From assembly GCA_903900155.1 (NCBI GenBank), contig CAIUMD010000060.1, positions 1 through 64,000 of the forward strand: 64,000 bases of DNA. Reading direction: 5' to 3'. Positions 28,633 through 38,400 of this stretch are shown one piece after another. The position numbers were made by a program, and so were the translations under genes. The stretch comes from an uncultured Caulobacterales bacterium. Its GTDB lineage: Bacteria; Pseudomonadota; Alphaproteobacteria; Caulobacterales; Caulobacteraceae. Under the pieces are notes generated by a model, which saw nothing but the letters and a program-made list of their open reading frames with translations, was not told the DNA's origin and ran no database searches. The stretch's first letter is position 1; every line of letters starts with the position of its first letter.

Positions 28633-30687
28633 TCAAAGCGCCAATTGCAGCGCTTGCCCGTCGGCGGCCGGGACCGAGCAGCAGATCAGCGCCTCGTCGT
28701 CGGCGACCCGGGCTGTCGGCGGCTTCAGATACGAGACCGAGCCTTGAACGATCCTGGTCTTGCACGAGCCGCAGGTCCCGGCCCGGCAGCTGAATTCGGG
28801 CTGCAAGCCGCGCGCCTCGGCCAGGTCCAGCAACGTGCCTGAACCGGGTTCCCAGCGGGCCTCCTTGGACGATTCCAGGAAGAAGACGGGCTTGGCGGTG
28901 GTCGCCGGCGGCGGGCCGGCCGGGATCGGCGCGGCGCCGACCTCGGGCGTGCGCTGCATCGAGGCCGGGCCGAACGCCTCGGCATGGATGCGCTTGTCGG
29001 CGATGTTCAGGCCGCGCAGACCATCATAGACCGCCTGCATGAAGGTCGGCGGGCCGCACAGATAGAAGTCGTAGTCGTCGAACGGCAACTCGGCCCGCAG
29101 GGCGTCCATGTCCAGGCGGCCCAGCAACTCGTAGTCGTCGGGATCGGCACCCTGGGTGTCACTGAGGATCCGGGTCAGATGCATCGCCCCGCCGGTCGCC
29201 TCGACCAGAGCCGACAGCTCGGCGTCGAAGGCCCGCTCGGCCTTGGTCCGCGCGGCCTGGAAGATCCAGGTCCGCCGGATGCCGCGCTTGCGGAAGCCCT
29301 CGAACAGCAGATGGCGGACCATGGCGATCATCGGCGTGATGCCCACCCCGGCCGCCAGCAGTACGGCCGGCCTTTCCTCCAGGGCGTCGATCGTGAAGTC
29401 GCCGGCCGGGGCGCGGGCCTCGATCAGGTCGCCCTCACGAATGTGGTCGTGCAGATATTGCGAGACCACACCGTCGCGCTTGACGCTGATCCGGTAGAAC
29501 GGGTCCGAGGGCGCGACCGACAGGGTGTAGGTGCGGATTACGGGGCGCTCGGCGCCGGGCGGCTGCACGCGGATCGGCAGGTGCTGGCCGGCCAGGTGGG
29601 GAATGGCGACCGCGCCGTCGGCCGGCTCCAGCTCGAACGAGCGGATCGTCGCGCTTTCGTCCGTGATCTTCCGCACCCGGAACGGCCGCCACTGATTGGC
29701 CAGCTCGGCGGCCTTCAGGCGCGCGGCGGTCTCGTCCCAGTCGCCGGTGATCAGGGCGTTGGGCGAGGCGCCGTCCAGGCGAGTGCTCCAGCGGACGGGC
29801 AGGGCGGCGCGGCGGCGCACGAACCGCGTCGGCCGCAGGCGCCATAGGCGCTCGGCGCCCTGGAAGGCGGCGATCTCGGGCGAGTCCAGCACCACCTCGG
29901 CAGTGCCGGTCAGCTGCAGCAGGTCGCCGCTGGCGAAGTCGACAAAGACCAGGCCCGCCTTGCCGTTCAGCAGGATGTTGCCCAGCGTGTTGAAGAACAG
30001 GTTGCCGGCGAAGTCGGGGATGGTCAGGACGCCGTCGTCGCTGATCCGCACGAAGCCAGGCTTGCCGCCCCGGTGCGAGACATCGACCTCGCGGCCGTTC
30101 TCCTCGCTATAGGAGGCGACGAAAAAGGCGTCGGCCGCGTCGATCACGCGGCGGGCCTCGGCGTCCAGAATGTCGAAGGCCTCGACCTCGCCGCCATAGG
30201 GCGCGGCCGGATCGCCGACCACGTCGAAGTCGCGCAGCTGGATATATTGCGGGCAGTTGCCGTAGCTTTGGCCGACCGTGACGTCGAAGCCGTGGGGCCG
30301 GCGGACCAGCGTCCCGTTCATGCGGTTGCGGCGGCGGGTGTGCAGCTCGATGCCCAGCAGGCCGACGGGATCGCCATCTTCCATGCCGGCATCGGCGGGA
30401 TCGCTGGGCTGGCGCACGGCGGCGATGGCCAGGGTGTGGATGTCGGGTGCGCTGATGAAGCCCGGCTGGCCGGCGATAATCGTCGCCCAGGGCGCGCCGG
30501 CAGGATCGACGCCGCCCAGCACCAGGAACGGCAGCTGCGGGAAGAACTCGCGATGCTGGTCCAGCAGGAAGTCGCGCACGATCCTGCGGCCCAGCGTGTC
30601 CATGCGCGCCTCGACGCCGACGGCGCGCTGGATCTCTATTTCGCCGCGATGCCAGGGAGAGGGCTTTTCGACTTCAGTCGTGGTCAT
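28633..30687 (-). CDS. PNPOx-like / ferredoxin reductase / 2Fe-2S ferredoxin fusion
   Basis: A 684-aa cytoplasmic oxidoreductase. Residues about 30-300 form a split-barrel flavin-binding domain of the pyridoxamine-phosphate-oxidase type (ATIIAGQPGFISAPD, NLFFNTLGNILLNGKAGLVF). Residues about 340-570 are a ferredoxin-reductase module (RTYTLSVAP FAD motif, LLAAGVGITPMIAM, YLCGPPTFM). The C-terminal about 90 residues are a plant-type ferredoxin with CRAGTCGSCK and a later C (ICCS). Electrons would flow NAD(P)H to flavin to 2Fe-2S. It lies 27 bp after a glutathione S-transferase gene, suggesting a detoxification operon. Confidence 0.87.
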   Translation of the reverse strand: MTTTEVEKPSPWHRGEIEIQRAVGVEARMDTLGRRIVRDFLLDQHREFFPQLPFLVLGGVDPAGAPWATIIAGQPGFISAPDIHTLAIAAVRQPSDPADAGMEDGDPVGLLGIELHTRRRNRMNGTLVRRPHGFDVTVGQSYGNCPQYIQLRDFDVVGDPAAPYGGEVEAFDILDAEARRVIDAADAFFVASYSEENGREVDVSHRGGKPGFVRISDDGVLTIPDFAGNLFFNTLGNILLNGKAGLVFVDFASGDLLQLTGTAEVVLDSPEIAAFQGAERLWRLRPTRFVRRRAALPVRWSTRLDGASPNALITGDWDETAARLKAAELANQWRPFRVRKITDESATIRSFELEPADGAVAIPHLAGQHLPIRVQPPGAERPVIRTYTLSVAPSDPFYRISVKRDGVVSQYLHDHIREGDLIEARAPAGDFTIDALEERPAVLLAAGVGITPMIAMVRHLLFEGFRKRGIRRTWIFQAARTKAERAFDAELSALVEATGGAMHLTRILSDTQGADPDDYELLGRLDMDALRAELPFDDYDFYLCGPPTFMQAVYDGLRGLNIADKRIHAEAFGPASMQRTPEVGAAPIPAGPPPATTAKPVFFLESSKEARWEPGSGTLLDLAEARGLQPEFSCRAGTCGSCKTRIVQGSVSYLKPPTARVADDEALICCSVPAADGQALQLAL

Positions 30688-30714
30688 GGCGCTCTCCCTG
30701 GCGGTTGGGCCCCG

Positions 30715-31326
30715 TTACGCGGCCAGGCCGACGGGCGTGCGGGCGAAGGGGACGAAGCCCGGCAGGGCCTCGATGCGGGCCAGCCACTGGCGTACGGCGG
30801 GATAAGGCTCGAGGTCGACATTCCCCTCCGGCGCGCGGGCCGTGTAGCTGTAGAGGGCCACCTCGGCGAGGGTCGGACGATCGGCGACCAGCCAGTCGCG
30901 CTGGCTCAGCAGGCCTTCCAGGGTCTTGAGCAGGGCGTGGCCGCGGTCGATGACCTCTTCGGGATCGCGCTTGGCGCCGAACACGGTGACCAGGCGGGCG
31001 GCGGCCGAGCCGTAGGCCAGTTCGCCGGCGGCGACCGACAGCCAGCGCTGCACCTGGGCGGCCTGGATCACGTCTTCCGGCAGCCAGTCGGTCTTGCCGT
31101 ACTTCTTGGCCAGATAGACCAGGATGCTGTTGGAGTCGGCGATGACGATGTCGCCGTCTTCCAGCACCGGCACCTGGCCGAACGGGTTCAGCTTCAGGAA
31201 CTCGGGCTTCTTGTGGGCGCCGCCGGCCAGGTCGACCTCGATCAGTTCGGCCTCGACGCCGATCAGCGACAGGAACAGCTGGGCGCGGTGGGCGTGGCCC
31301 GAGAGCGGGAAGTAGTGCAGACGCAT
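30715..31326 (-). CDS. Glutathione S-transferase
   Basis: A 203-aa GST. The thioredoxin-like N-terminal domain has [19 protein letters not shown], the cis-proline motif [11 protein letters not shown] and [16 protein letters not shown]; the helical C-terminal domain includes [12 protein letters not shown], matching the conserved (T/S)xAD-like capping region. It is the first gene of a two-gene unit with the PNPOx-ferredoxin fusion. Confidence 0.9.
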   Translation of the reverse strand: MRLHYFPLSGHAHRAQLFLSLIGVEAELIEVDLAGGAHKKPEFLKLNPFGQVPVLEDGDIVIADSNSILVYLAKKYGKTDWLPEDVIQAAQVQRWLSVAAGELAYGSAAARLVTVFGAKRDPEEVIDRGHALLKTLEGLLSQRDWLVADRPTLAEVALYSYTARAPEGNVDLEPYPAVRQWLARIEALPGFVPFARTPVGLAA

Positions 31327-31572
31327 CGTCGTGTCCTTCTGGAGCGGGGCGGCTGGACACGGCGTCCATCCGATGTCCCGAAAACTAGACGCTGCTCGGC
31401 CACGCTGAAGCCGCGACGGGGTAAAGGCACTATTCCGCGCGATGAAATGGTCTGCGGTCTGATGGGCTTGTGTTTCGTTCAGCGGAACAATTCATTCCGC
31501 CGGATCCGCGTTCTTCCGATCCGGCGCGGGGCTCATATCCGCTGTCATCGGCCATCCCCGCCGGAGAGGATC

Positions 31573-31860
31573 ATGACCCCCGCAGACTTGAACCCGAAGC
31601 TGGCCGTGCAGGTCCGGCTAGCCCTGTTCCCGACCGAATCCGCCGTGGCGCAGGAGGCAGCGCAAGCCGGCCTGACCGGCGCCGAGATCGACGCCGCGCG
31701 CGAGGGCCGCAGCTTCGACATCCAGGCCCAGGCGGCGATCGTCCTGGCCCTGGCGCTGCGAGCTGGTGTCGTCACCGACGCCGCGCGCAGCCGGGCCGAG
31801 CGTGTCGGCCTGTGCGCCGGCCAGATCCGGGCGTTGCTGACCCTGGCGCGGGAGGACTAA
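31573..31860 (+). CDS. Small helical protein resembling the C-terminal half of carboxymuconolactone-decarboxylase/AhpD-like proteins
   Basis: A 95-aa protein. The pattern GLTGAEIDAAREGRSFDIQA followed by ALALRAGVVTDA and a second helix RAERVGLCAGQIRAL resembles the second half of AhpD/CMD domains, which normally carry E-x-x-C-x-x-C just upstream. Those cysteines are absent, so peroxidase-type chemistry is unlikely. GGAGAGGATC lies before the ATG. It is followed after 4 bp by a 36-codon frame. Assignment is tentative. Confidence 0.55.
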   Translation: MTPADLNPKLAVQVRLALFPTESAVAQEAAQAGLTGAEIDAAREGRSFDIQAQAAIVLALALRAGVVTDAARSRAERVGLCAGQIRALLTLARED

Positions 31861-31864
31861 GGCG

Positions 31865-31975
31865 ATGCCCCGCTTCCGTTTCCGCAAGACGGCCAAGGCC
31901 TTCCTGCACGACGTCTTCGTCAAGCTGGCTGAAGGGCAGACCGTCGACGCGATCTCGTGGATGGGCCTGTTATAG
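31865..31975 (+). CDS. Tiny basic ORF, possibly the stump of a larger gene
   Basis: A 36-aa frame (MPRFRFRKTAKAFLHDVF, then VKLAEGQTVDAISWMGLL) that begins 4 bp after the previous stop with GGAGG 11 bases upstream. The first residues look like a genuine conserved start, but the frame ends abruptly one base before the stop of the convergent LysR gene. It may be a small protein or the 5' end of a gene truncated by rearrangement. Confidence 0.35.
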   Translation: MPRFRFRKTAKAFLHDVFVKLAEGQTVDAISWMGLL

Positions 31976-31976
31976 C

Positions 31977-32873
31977 CTAGTTGAGCAGGCGGTCGGCCCG
32001 CAAGCGCTCGCCGGCGAAGTCGATGAAGGTGCGCACCTTGGCCGGCGCCTGCCGCCCCTCCGGGTGGACCAGGTGGATCGGCAGCGATGCCTCCTCATAG
32101 GCCGACAGCACCGTCTGCAATTCGCCCGACTCCAGCGAAGGGGCGACCTGGTACGACAGCACCCGTGTCAGGCCGAAGCCGGCGATCGCCGCCTGCAGGG
32201 CCGCGTCGTTGGTGTTGCAGAACAGGCGCGGATAGACGTGGACGATGGTCTTGTCGTTCTGGCCGAAGCGCCATTCCGACGACGCCCAGGCGCTGGTCGT
32301 GGCGATGACCGCGTGGTTGGCCAGGTCCGCCGGCGTCGCCGGTGCGCCGTTCTTCTCGAAATAGCCGGGCGAGCCGCAGATCACCCGCCGCACCGCGCCG
32401 ACCCGCAAGGCGCTGAAGCCGGAATTGGACAGGTTGCCGATCCGCACCGCCAGGTCGACGCCCTCGTCGACGATATTGACCATGCGATCCACGAACAGGG
32501 TCCGGACGCTGACCTGCGGGTGCTGCGCCAGATAGTCCATGATGATCGGCAGGATGTAGCGGTGGCCGAAGATCACCGGGGCGGTGATGGTCAGCACGCC
32601 GCTGGGTTTGGCATAGCTGCCGGCGGCGCTGGCCTCGGCCTCGGCCAGGTCGGCCAGGATCCGCGTGCAGTCCTCGAAGAACCGCGCCCCGGCGTCGGTC
32701 AGGGTGACCGAGCGCGTGGTGCGGGTCAGCAGGCGCGCGCCGATCGTCTCCTCCAGCGCGGCCACCGCGCGGGTGACGGCCGGCGGGCTCATGTGCAGGT
32801 GACGCGCGGCCTCGGCGAAACCCTTGGTCTCGGCCACCTTCACGAACACTCTCATCGCCTGCCAGCGATCCAT
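31977..32873 (-). CDS. LysR family transcriptional regulator
   Basis: A 298-aa LysR regulator of the type with N-terminus MDRWQAMRVFVKVAETKGF, AEAARHLHMSPPAVTRAVAA and LEETIGARLLTRTTRSV. The C-terminal effector domain is complete (AVRIGNLSNSGFSALRVG, HLVHPEGRQAPAKVRTFIDF). The closest potential target unit is the GST/oxidoreductase pair, but small genes on the other strand lie between, so the link is weak. Confidence 0.9.
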   Translation of the reverse strand: MDRWQAMRVFVKVAETKGFAEAARHLHMSPPAVTRAVAALEETIGARLLTRTTRSVTLTDAGARFFEDCTRILADLAEAEASAAGSYAKPSGVLTITAPVIFGHRYILPIIMDYLAQHPQVSVRTLFVDRMVNIVDEGVDLAVRIGNLSNSGFSALRVGAVRRVICGSPGYFEKNGAPATPADLANHAVIATTSAWASSEWRFGQNDKTIVHVYPRLFCNTNDAALQAAIAGFGLTRVLSYQVAPSLESGELQTVLSAYEEASLPIHLVHPEGRQAPAKVRTFIDFAGERLRADRLLN

Positions 32874-33104
32874 GACGCCCGCCTTTCCCTTGTCCTCGAG
32901 GTTATAGTCAGCGCCGCCGCTTAACGCCTAGTTGGGGCCGTCTCGCCGGCGGTTTTCACGGCTTGGGAGAAGACGTCCAGAGCGCGGGTGGCATAGACGA
33001 GGCTGGCGCCGGCGCCGATCGCGACGGCCACGTGAAAGCCCGTGCTGACGTCCAGCAATCGCTAGGACCTGCGCGCAGGCCTTCGCGCGGCGGCTTTCTG
33101 CTGG
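32874..33104. other. Intergenic region with a short minus-strand coding remnant
   Basis: On the minus strand between about 33061 and 32920 a frame without proper start reads LLDVSTGFHVAVAIGAGASL, then VYATRALDVFSQAVKTAGET and APTRR. It has one hydrophobic segment and coding-like third positions, and a TAG lies just upstream. It looks like the C-terminal stub of a lost gene; the parent family is not identifiable. Confidence 0.3.
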
Positions 33105-34049
33105 CTAGCGGGCGCGGGGGGAGACGACCAGGACACCGTCGGCGCGCGGGCGCACGGTGACCGAAAGCGCGGTCGGCAGGTTGGCGACGAAGGCGCGTGA
33201 CTGGTCGGCGCGGAAGCTGGCGGTCACCCGCAGGTCGGCCGCGCCCGGGGCGGCGACCACCCGCACGGCCGAGAAGCGGCCGATGTCGCTGGCCACGTCC
33301 GTCAGGCGGGCCGAGACATAGCTCAGGCGGCCCTGGCGCCAGCCGGCGATCGCGGTCGGATCGGCCAGCTTGGCCGGCCGCGCGCCGGCCGCGTCCAGGG
33401 TGACGCTGTCGCCCCTGGCCAGGACAGCGTCGAAGGCGGGGCCGCCCTCGTCGCGGTGCACGGCCACGCGGCCGCGCTCGACCGCCACGCCGATTTCGCC
33501 GCTGGGCGCGTGGCGCACCTCGAAGCGGGTGCCCAGCACGGTGACTTGCGTCTGGCCGGCCTCGACCTGGAACTTGCGGCCCGGGGCGTGGCGGATGTCG
33601 AACAGGGCCTCGCCGCGCTCGAGCACATAGTGGCGGCCGCCCATCAGGCCGGCCTTCCGCAGGCGCGTTTCGGGCGCCAGGGTCGCCACGCTGCCGTCGG
33701 CCAGGGTGGCGGTGCGCACCGCGCGGCCGCTCTCCAGAATCTCGGGCGGCCGGGCGGCCAGGGTCACGCCGATCGCCAGGCAGGCCGCCAGCGGCAGGCC
33801 GGCGGCGGCGGCCCAGCGCCAGGCCGGCGCTCGGGCCGGGCGTGTCTCGCGGGCCAAGGCGTCGACGCCGCTCAGGGCCAGCATCAGTTGCTCGGCCTGG
33901 TCATAGGCCTTAGCATGACGAGGATCGGCGGCCAGCCAGTCGCGCAGGTCGTCGGCGCGTTCGGGCGACAGGCGCTCGCCGAACACGGTCAGGGCCCAGT
34001 CTCGGGCCTTTCCCTCGATGTCGTCGTCAGGCGCGACGGTTGCGTTCAC
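33105..34049 (-). CDS. FecR-type anti-sigma factor / sigma regulator
   Basis: A 314-aa protein. The cytoplasmic N-terminal domain contains DWALTVFGERLSPERADDLR and DWLAADPRHAKAYDQ, typical of FecR anti-sigma domains. One transmembrane helix follows (about residues 77-97), then a periplasmic FecR domain (TATLADGSVATLAPETRL, RGEALFDIRH, VTVLGTRFEVR) and a short STN-like C-terminus. In known systems FecR relays outer-membrane receptor occupancy to its sigma factor. It overlaps the ECF sigma gene by 23 bp. The receptor at 35415 is the nearest candidate partner but shows no obvious N-terminal signalling domain. Confidence 0.88.
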   Translation of the reverse strand: MNATVAPDDDIEGKARDWALTVFGERLSPERADDLRDWLAADPRHAKAYDQAEQLMLALSGVDALARETRPARAPAWRWAAAAGLPLAACLAIGVTLAARPPEILESGRAVRTATLADGSVATLAPETRLRKAGLMGGRHYVLERGEALFDIRHAPGRKFQVEAGQTQVTVLGTRFEVRHAPSGEIGVAVERGRVAVHRDEGGPAFDAVLARGDSVTLDAAGARPAKLADPTAIAGWRQGRLSYVSARLTDVASDIGRFSAVRVVAAPGAADLRVTASFRADQSRAFVANLPTALSVTVRPRADGVLVVSPRAR

Positions 34050-34620
34050 GAGACAATCCTCGAAAATCTATCCGACCGCCCGTGATGGCGCGCTGGCAGG
34101 CGGCGACGGCTTCCCCGACCGTTTTCCGCACCAACGCCTCGGACACGCCGTTCTGGCGGGCGATCTCGGCAAAGCTTTGACCGGCCACCCGGTTGGCCGC
34201 CAGGAAGCGGCGGTGACGCGGAGGCAGGCCTTCGACGACGCGGGTCAGCACGCCCAGCTCCTGCTTGGCGATGATAGTCCGCTCGGCGTCAGGTTCGGCG
34301 TCCGCCTCCAGGGCCGGCGCGGAGGCCGACACCAGGCGGGAAGCCATCTTCTGACGTCGCAAGGCGTCGCGCGCGAGATTGATGGCCACGCGAAAGACGA
34401 AGGCCCGGGGGCTTTCGTGCGACTGGTCCGCCGGCCGCTCGCCCAGCTTGACGAAGGCCTGCTGCGCCAGGTCCTCGGGCTCGGGCGGGCCGGGGCCGAA
34501 CCGCGCTCGCAGAAAACGGCGCAGGTCGTCCCAGTCATCGCAATAGCTCTCGCGGAAGGCCGACTGGCCGCTCCACGTTCGCACGTCGTTGTCGGCGCTC
34601 GGCCGGTGCGGTTTCGCCAC
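34027..34620 (-). CDS. ECF sigma factor, FecI type
   Basis: A 197-aa ECF sigma factor. Sigma region 2: LRRFLRARFG, DLAQQAFVKL and FRVAINLARDALRR. Sigma region 4: LPPRHRRFLAANRVAGQSFA, EIARQNGVSEALVRKTV. It starts with GTG after GAGGGGCC and overlaps the FecR gene by 23 bp, so translation is coupled. Likely directs transcription of an iron- or glycan-uptake receptor. Confidence 0.88.
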   Translation of the reverse strand: MAKPHRPSADNDVRTWSGQSAFRESYCDDWDDLRRFLRARFGPGPPEPEDLAQQAFVKLGERPADQSHESPRAFVFRVAINLARDALRRQKMASRLVSASAPALEADAEPDAERTIIAKQELGVLTRVVEGLPPRHRRFLAANRVAGQSFAEIARQNGVSEALVRKTVGEAVAACQRAITGGRIDFRGLSRERNRRA

Positions 34621-34984
34621 GGCCCCTCCCTATCGTTACGCGCCGTCTTATGCCGCCGACGATGCGGGTTCGCGGCCGCCGGTTCAATGCGCCAACAAAA
34701 AAATCGCCGTTCGAACATCTTTGTTGTGCGGATCAATCTGGCCCATTCGTTGAGTCAGGTTTGAGGGTGACTTTTGGCAAGTATTTGCCTTGAAAATCGC
34801 ATGTGACCGGTAACTTTTTTCTTTCCGATTTAAATTCGGCATGTTTATGTCGAAACAAGTGACACCGGTGTCCAGCCGGGCAGGCGACAATTTCGCCGGA
34901 TTAGGGAAGGGGAGGCGGGCCTTTTGCGAGCCCTGAGCCATATCGATCGCCTTGCGCGGATCGCCTCGGACGAGCGAGGCGCCC
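34621..34984. promoter_or_regulatory. Divergent control region between ECF sigma and HU-like/TonB receptor genes
   Basis: A 364-bp AT-richer stretch without genes. It holds two palindromes with central CCGG: TGTGACCGGTAACT at 34802-34815 and TGACACCGGTGTCC at 34860-34873 (13 of 14 bases palindromic). Their centres are 58 bp apart. This shape is typical of LacI-family operators. A further near-palindrome CCGATTTAAATTCGG lies between them at 34825-34839. I could not fix -35/-10 elements with confidence. Confidence 0.45.
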
Positions 34985-35287
34985 ATGCGCGTTGACGGCG
35001 GCTTCGTCCAACCCTTCATGGATTTCTCGCGCATGGACCGCGAGCTGAGCGACGTCATGGTCCAGGCGCTGCTGAACCGCATGCGCCAGGCGCTGCTGGA
35101 CGGCCACAGCCTGGACGTCCCCAGCATCGGCGAACTGACCATCCACCAGACCCGCTCGCGGGCGCTCGTCAATCCGATCAGCGGCCAGACCCGTGAACTG
35201 GGCGGCGAGCGCACCGTGCTGTTCCGCCCCGACCGCCAGCTGGTGAAGGAGCTGAACGCCAACCGGAAAGATCACGATGTCGGCTGA
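34985..35287 (+). CDS. HU/IHF-like DNA-binding protein
   Basis: A 100-aa protein. After an unusual 20-residue N-terminus, it follows the HU pattern: MVQALLNRMRQALLDGHSLD, VPSIGELTIHQTRSR (equivalent of the FGxFxVRxR core), then NPISGQTRELGGERTVLFRP ending in LVKELN. The Pro between strands, expected at the tip of the DNA-intercalating arm, is present in NPISGQ. It precedes the pectin-type TonB receptor by 127 bp in the same direction, so it may be a local nucleoid protein or regulator of that locus. Confidence 0.65.
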   Translation: MRVDGGFVQPFMDFSRMDRELSDVMVQALLNRMRQALLDGHSLDVPSIGELTIHQTRSRALVNPISGQTRELGGERTVLFRPDRQLVKELNANRKDHDVG

Positions 35288-35414
35288 CGCCACGCACCGC
35301 AGGGCGTGAACGCCAGCTGACGGACCACGGCCGACTAGGGGCCATCAACAGGCGAAGGGACGGACAGAGAGATATCCGCCGCCCGGAGTCGACGTCAATT
35401 GGGGAGGAAAACCA

Positions 35415-38400
35415 ATGACCATCCACCGCGACCAACACAAGAAGCGGGCCTTGCTGCTCGCCAGCATCTCTACCGCCGCCTTCGTCGCCGCCGCGCCGGG
35501 TTTCGCGGCCGCCCAGGAAGCCGCTCCGGCTAGCGCCCCCGGCGAGACGGTCAGCGAGGTGGTCGTCACCGGCTATCGCGCCGCCCTGCGGAGCGCCCTG
35601 AACCTGAAGAAGAACTCGGACGTGATGATGGACGCCATCAACGCCGAGGACATCGCCGACTTCCCCGATTCCAACCTGGCCGAGTCGCTGCAGCGCCTGC
35701 CGGGCATCTCGATCGACCGCGACAACGGCGAAGGCCGCACCATCAGCGTGCGCGGTCTGTCGGGCGACTTCAGCCGTGTACGAATCAACAACATGGAGGC
35801 GCTGTCGACCGGCGCGGCCAACGACGCCGGCTCCAGCCCCAACCGCTCGCGCGCTTTCGACTTCAACGCCTTCGCCTCGGAGCTGTTCAGCTCGGTGCGG
35901 GTGCGCAAGTCGTCCTCGGCCGAGGCCGATGAAGGCTCGCTGGGCGCGACCGTCGACCTGATCACCGGCCGTCCGTTCGACTACAAGAACAGCGCCGCGG
36001 CCTTCTCGGCCGAGGACTCGTACTATCAGAACGGCAAGAAGCACGCGCCGCGCATCACCGGCCTGTTCTCGGACCGCTTCTTCGACGGCAAGCTGGGCGT
36101 GCTGGTCTCGGCCGCCTGGGCCAAGCGCAATTCCGAGGACGACAACTACGCTCGCGGCACCGGCTCGTCGGACTATGTCTATCGCGGCTCGACCTGGACC
36201 GGTGACGAGCTGCCCGGCCGCGCCGGCTTCGCCGCGCCGACCGGCACGGTGTTCAGCGCCCTGATCCCGACCACCCTTACGGGCGTGGCCCTGAACGCCT
36301 ACAAGGCCGATCCGGCCAACTACTACAACCCGATGGCCAATCCGGACGCCTATGCGGCGATGACCGGTTCGGATCCGGTCGCCTATGCCAAGCTCTATCC
36401 GGGCTGCGCCGCCGTGGCGGCGCAAGCCGTCGCTGGCCTGACCCCGACCACGCCGGGCTGCAACAACTCGCTGGTCCGCTTCCCGGCCCTGCCGTCGATC
36501 TCCCAGCGCAATGTCGAGACCGAGCGCCTGGGCCTGACGGGCTCGTTCCAACTGCAGCTGGCCGAGCGCACCCGCCTGACCGTGGACGGCCTGTATTCGA
36601 AGTTCGAGAGCACCAGCACCAACTACCAGTTGGGTCCGGTCGGCCTGAACCGCAACAACACCAACGCCAGCTATCAGTACGGCGCCAACGTCCCGACGGC
36701 CACGGCGCGCGCGGGTTCGGCCTTCACCGACGCCCAGCGCCGCGCCCTCTATCCCGGCACCTGCACCTTCGCCGCCGAGACCGAGCTGTCGCCTGGTACG
36801 GACTGCGGCCAGTCGCTGAACGGCAACAACCCGCTGCCGGGCTACACCTACAGCTATAACCCCAACAATCTGGACGCTTACGAATACTACACCAACCCAG
36901 CCTCGCCCGGTTACATGGGTCCGGCCGCCAGTCTGCCGTTCCGCGGCCAGCTGATCGGTCGCCCGGCGGTCAAGGTGCTGGACGCCGACGTCGTGGGCCA
37001 GAACGCCGAATATTTGAAGCTGGGAAATGTGGACTGGCGCTCGGGCGCCGACCGCGGCGCCTACACCACCGACTTCCGCCAGGTCTCGGCCACGGTCGAC
37101 CACGAGTTCAGCGACAAGCTGCGCGCCACGGCCACGCTGGGGACCTCGCGCTCGGAGAACGTCAACGTCGGCACCCTGGTCGAGTTCAACGCCCTGGACG
37201 TCCAGGGCCCGTTCGTCTTCGACGAGCGCGGCGCGACGGGCATGCCCAAGTTCGACGCCGGCTTCAACGCCGCCGACCCCAAGAACTGGGGCGTCATCAA
37301 GGGCTTCTCGGGCATGCGCCACTATCGGCGCACGACGATCAACGACTACAAGGGCGGCAAGATCGACGTCACCTACGAGCTCGACGATCACTGGACGATC
37401 AAGGCGGGCGTCACCAAGCGTGAGTTCAAGTTCTCGACCGACCAGTACGAGCGCAACAACGACCTGCTGAACCCGACCGAAAAGGAAGCCAAGGTCACCG
37501 TGGCCTCGCTGGGTAAGGTGATCGAGTTCGGCAACGGACTCGACGTGCCGGCCGGTTCGACGACCAGCTTCTTCGCCCCGAATATGGAGGCCTTCAGCCA
37601 GGTCTTCGGCTTCGACTGCAATTGCATCAACAAGTTCGGCGACTTCACGATCACGCGGAAGCGCAACCGCACCGCCACCTTCGGCGTGACCGAGAAGAAC
37701 CTGTCGTACTACGCGCAGTTCAACTTCAGCTACGACGTCTGGGGCGGCCGTCGCCTGTTCGGTAACGTCGGCGTTCGTCAGGCGCAAACCGACGTCGCGG
37801 CCTTTGGCGAGACGACCGCCGGCCGCCGTATCGCCGGCGAGAACCACTACACCGACACCCTGCCGTCCGGGAACATCACTTGGGAGGCCTGGGACAACCT
37901 CTACATCCGCGCCGCGGCCGCCAAGGTCATGGCCCGTCCGCTTCTGGGCAACCTGTCGCCGGCCATCACCGGGATCAGCATCCCGGGCGACGGCTCCAAC
38001 ATCGGCGGTACCATCACGGTCGGCAACACCAAGCTGTCGCCGTTCCGCGGCGAGGCCTATGACGTCGCCGCCGAGTGGTACTTCAACAAGGGCGGTCTGA
38101 TCAGCCTGGGCTACTTCCGCAAGGATATCTCCAGCTTCCCGCAAACCGTCTTCTACGAAGCGCCGCTGTCGCAGTTCCTGGACGCCGAAGCCATCGCGGC
38201 CCTGAAGTTGCAGTTCCCGGCCGAGACCGGCGCCGACGTTTTCCGCCGCGCCTATATCGACGCCAACAACACGGTTCTGGCCCGCCAGGTCCGCGACGCG
38301 CCCGGCGGCTACCTGCAGGGCTGGGAGTTCAACTTCCAGCAGGACCTGACCTTCCTGCCCTGGTACTTCAAGAACCTGGGCGTCCAGTTCAACATGACCA

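Noticed and set aside
21084-31000. Integrase-type genomic island with duplicated tRNA 3' end
   Set aside because: I found no integrase gene and no second copy of the tRNA-Arg 3' sequence downstream by eye; the island is explained by IS elements.
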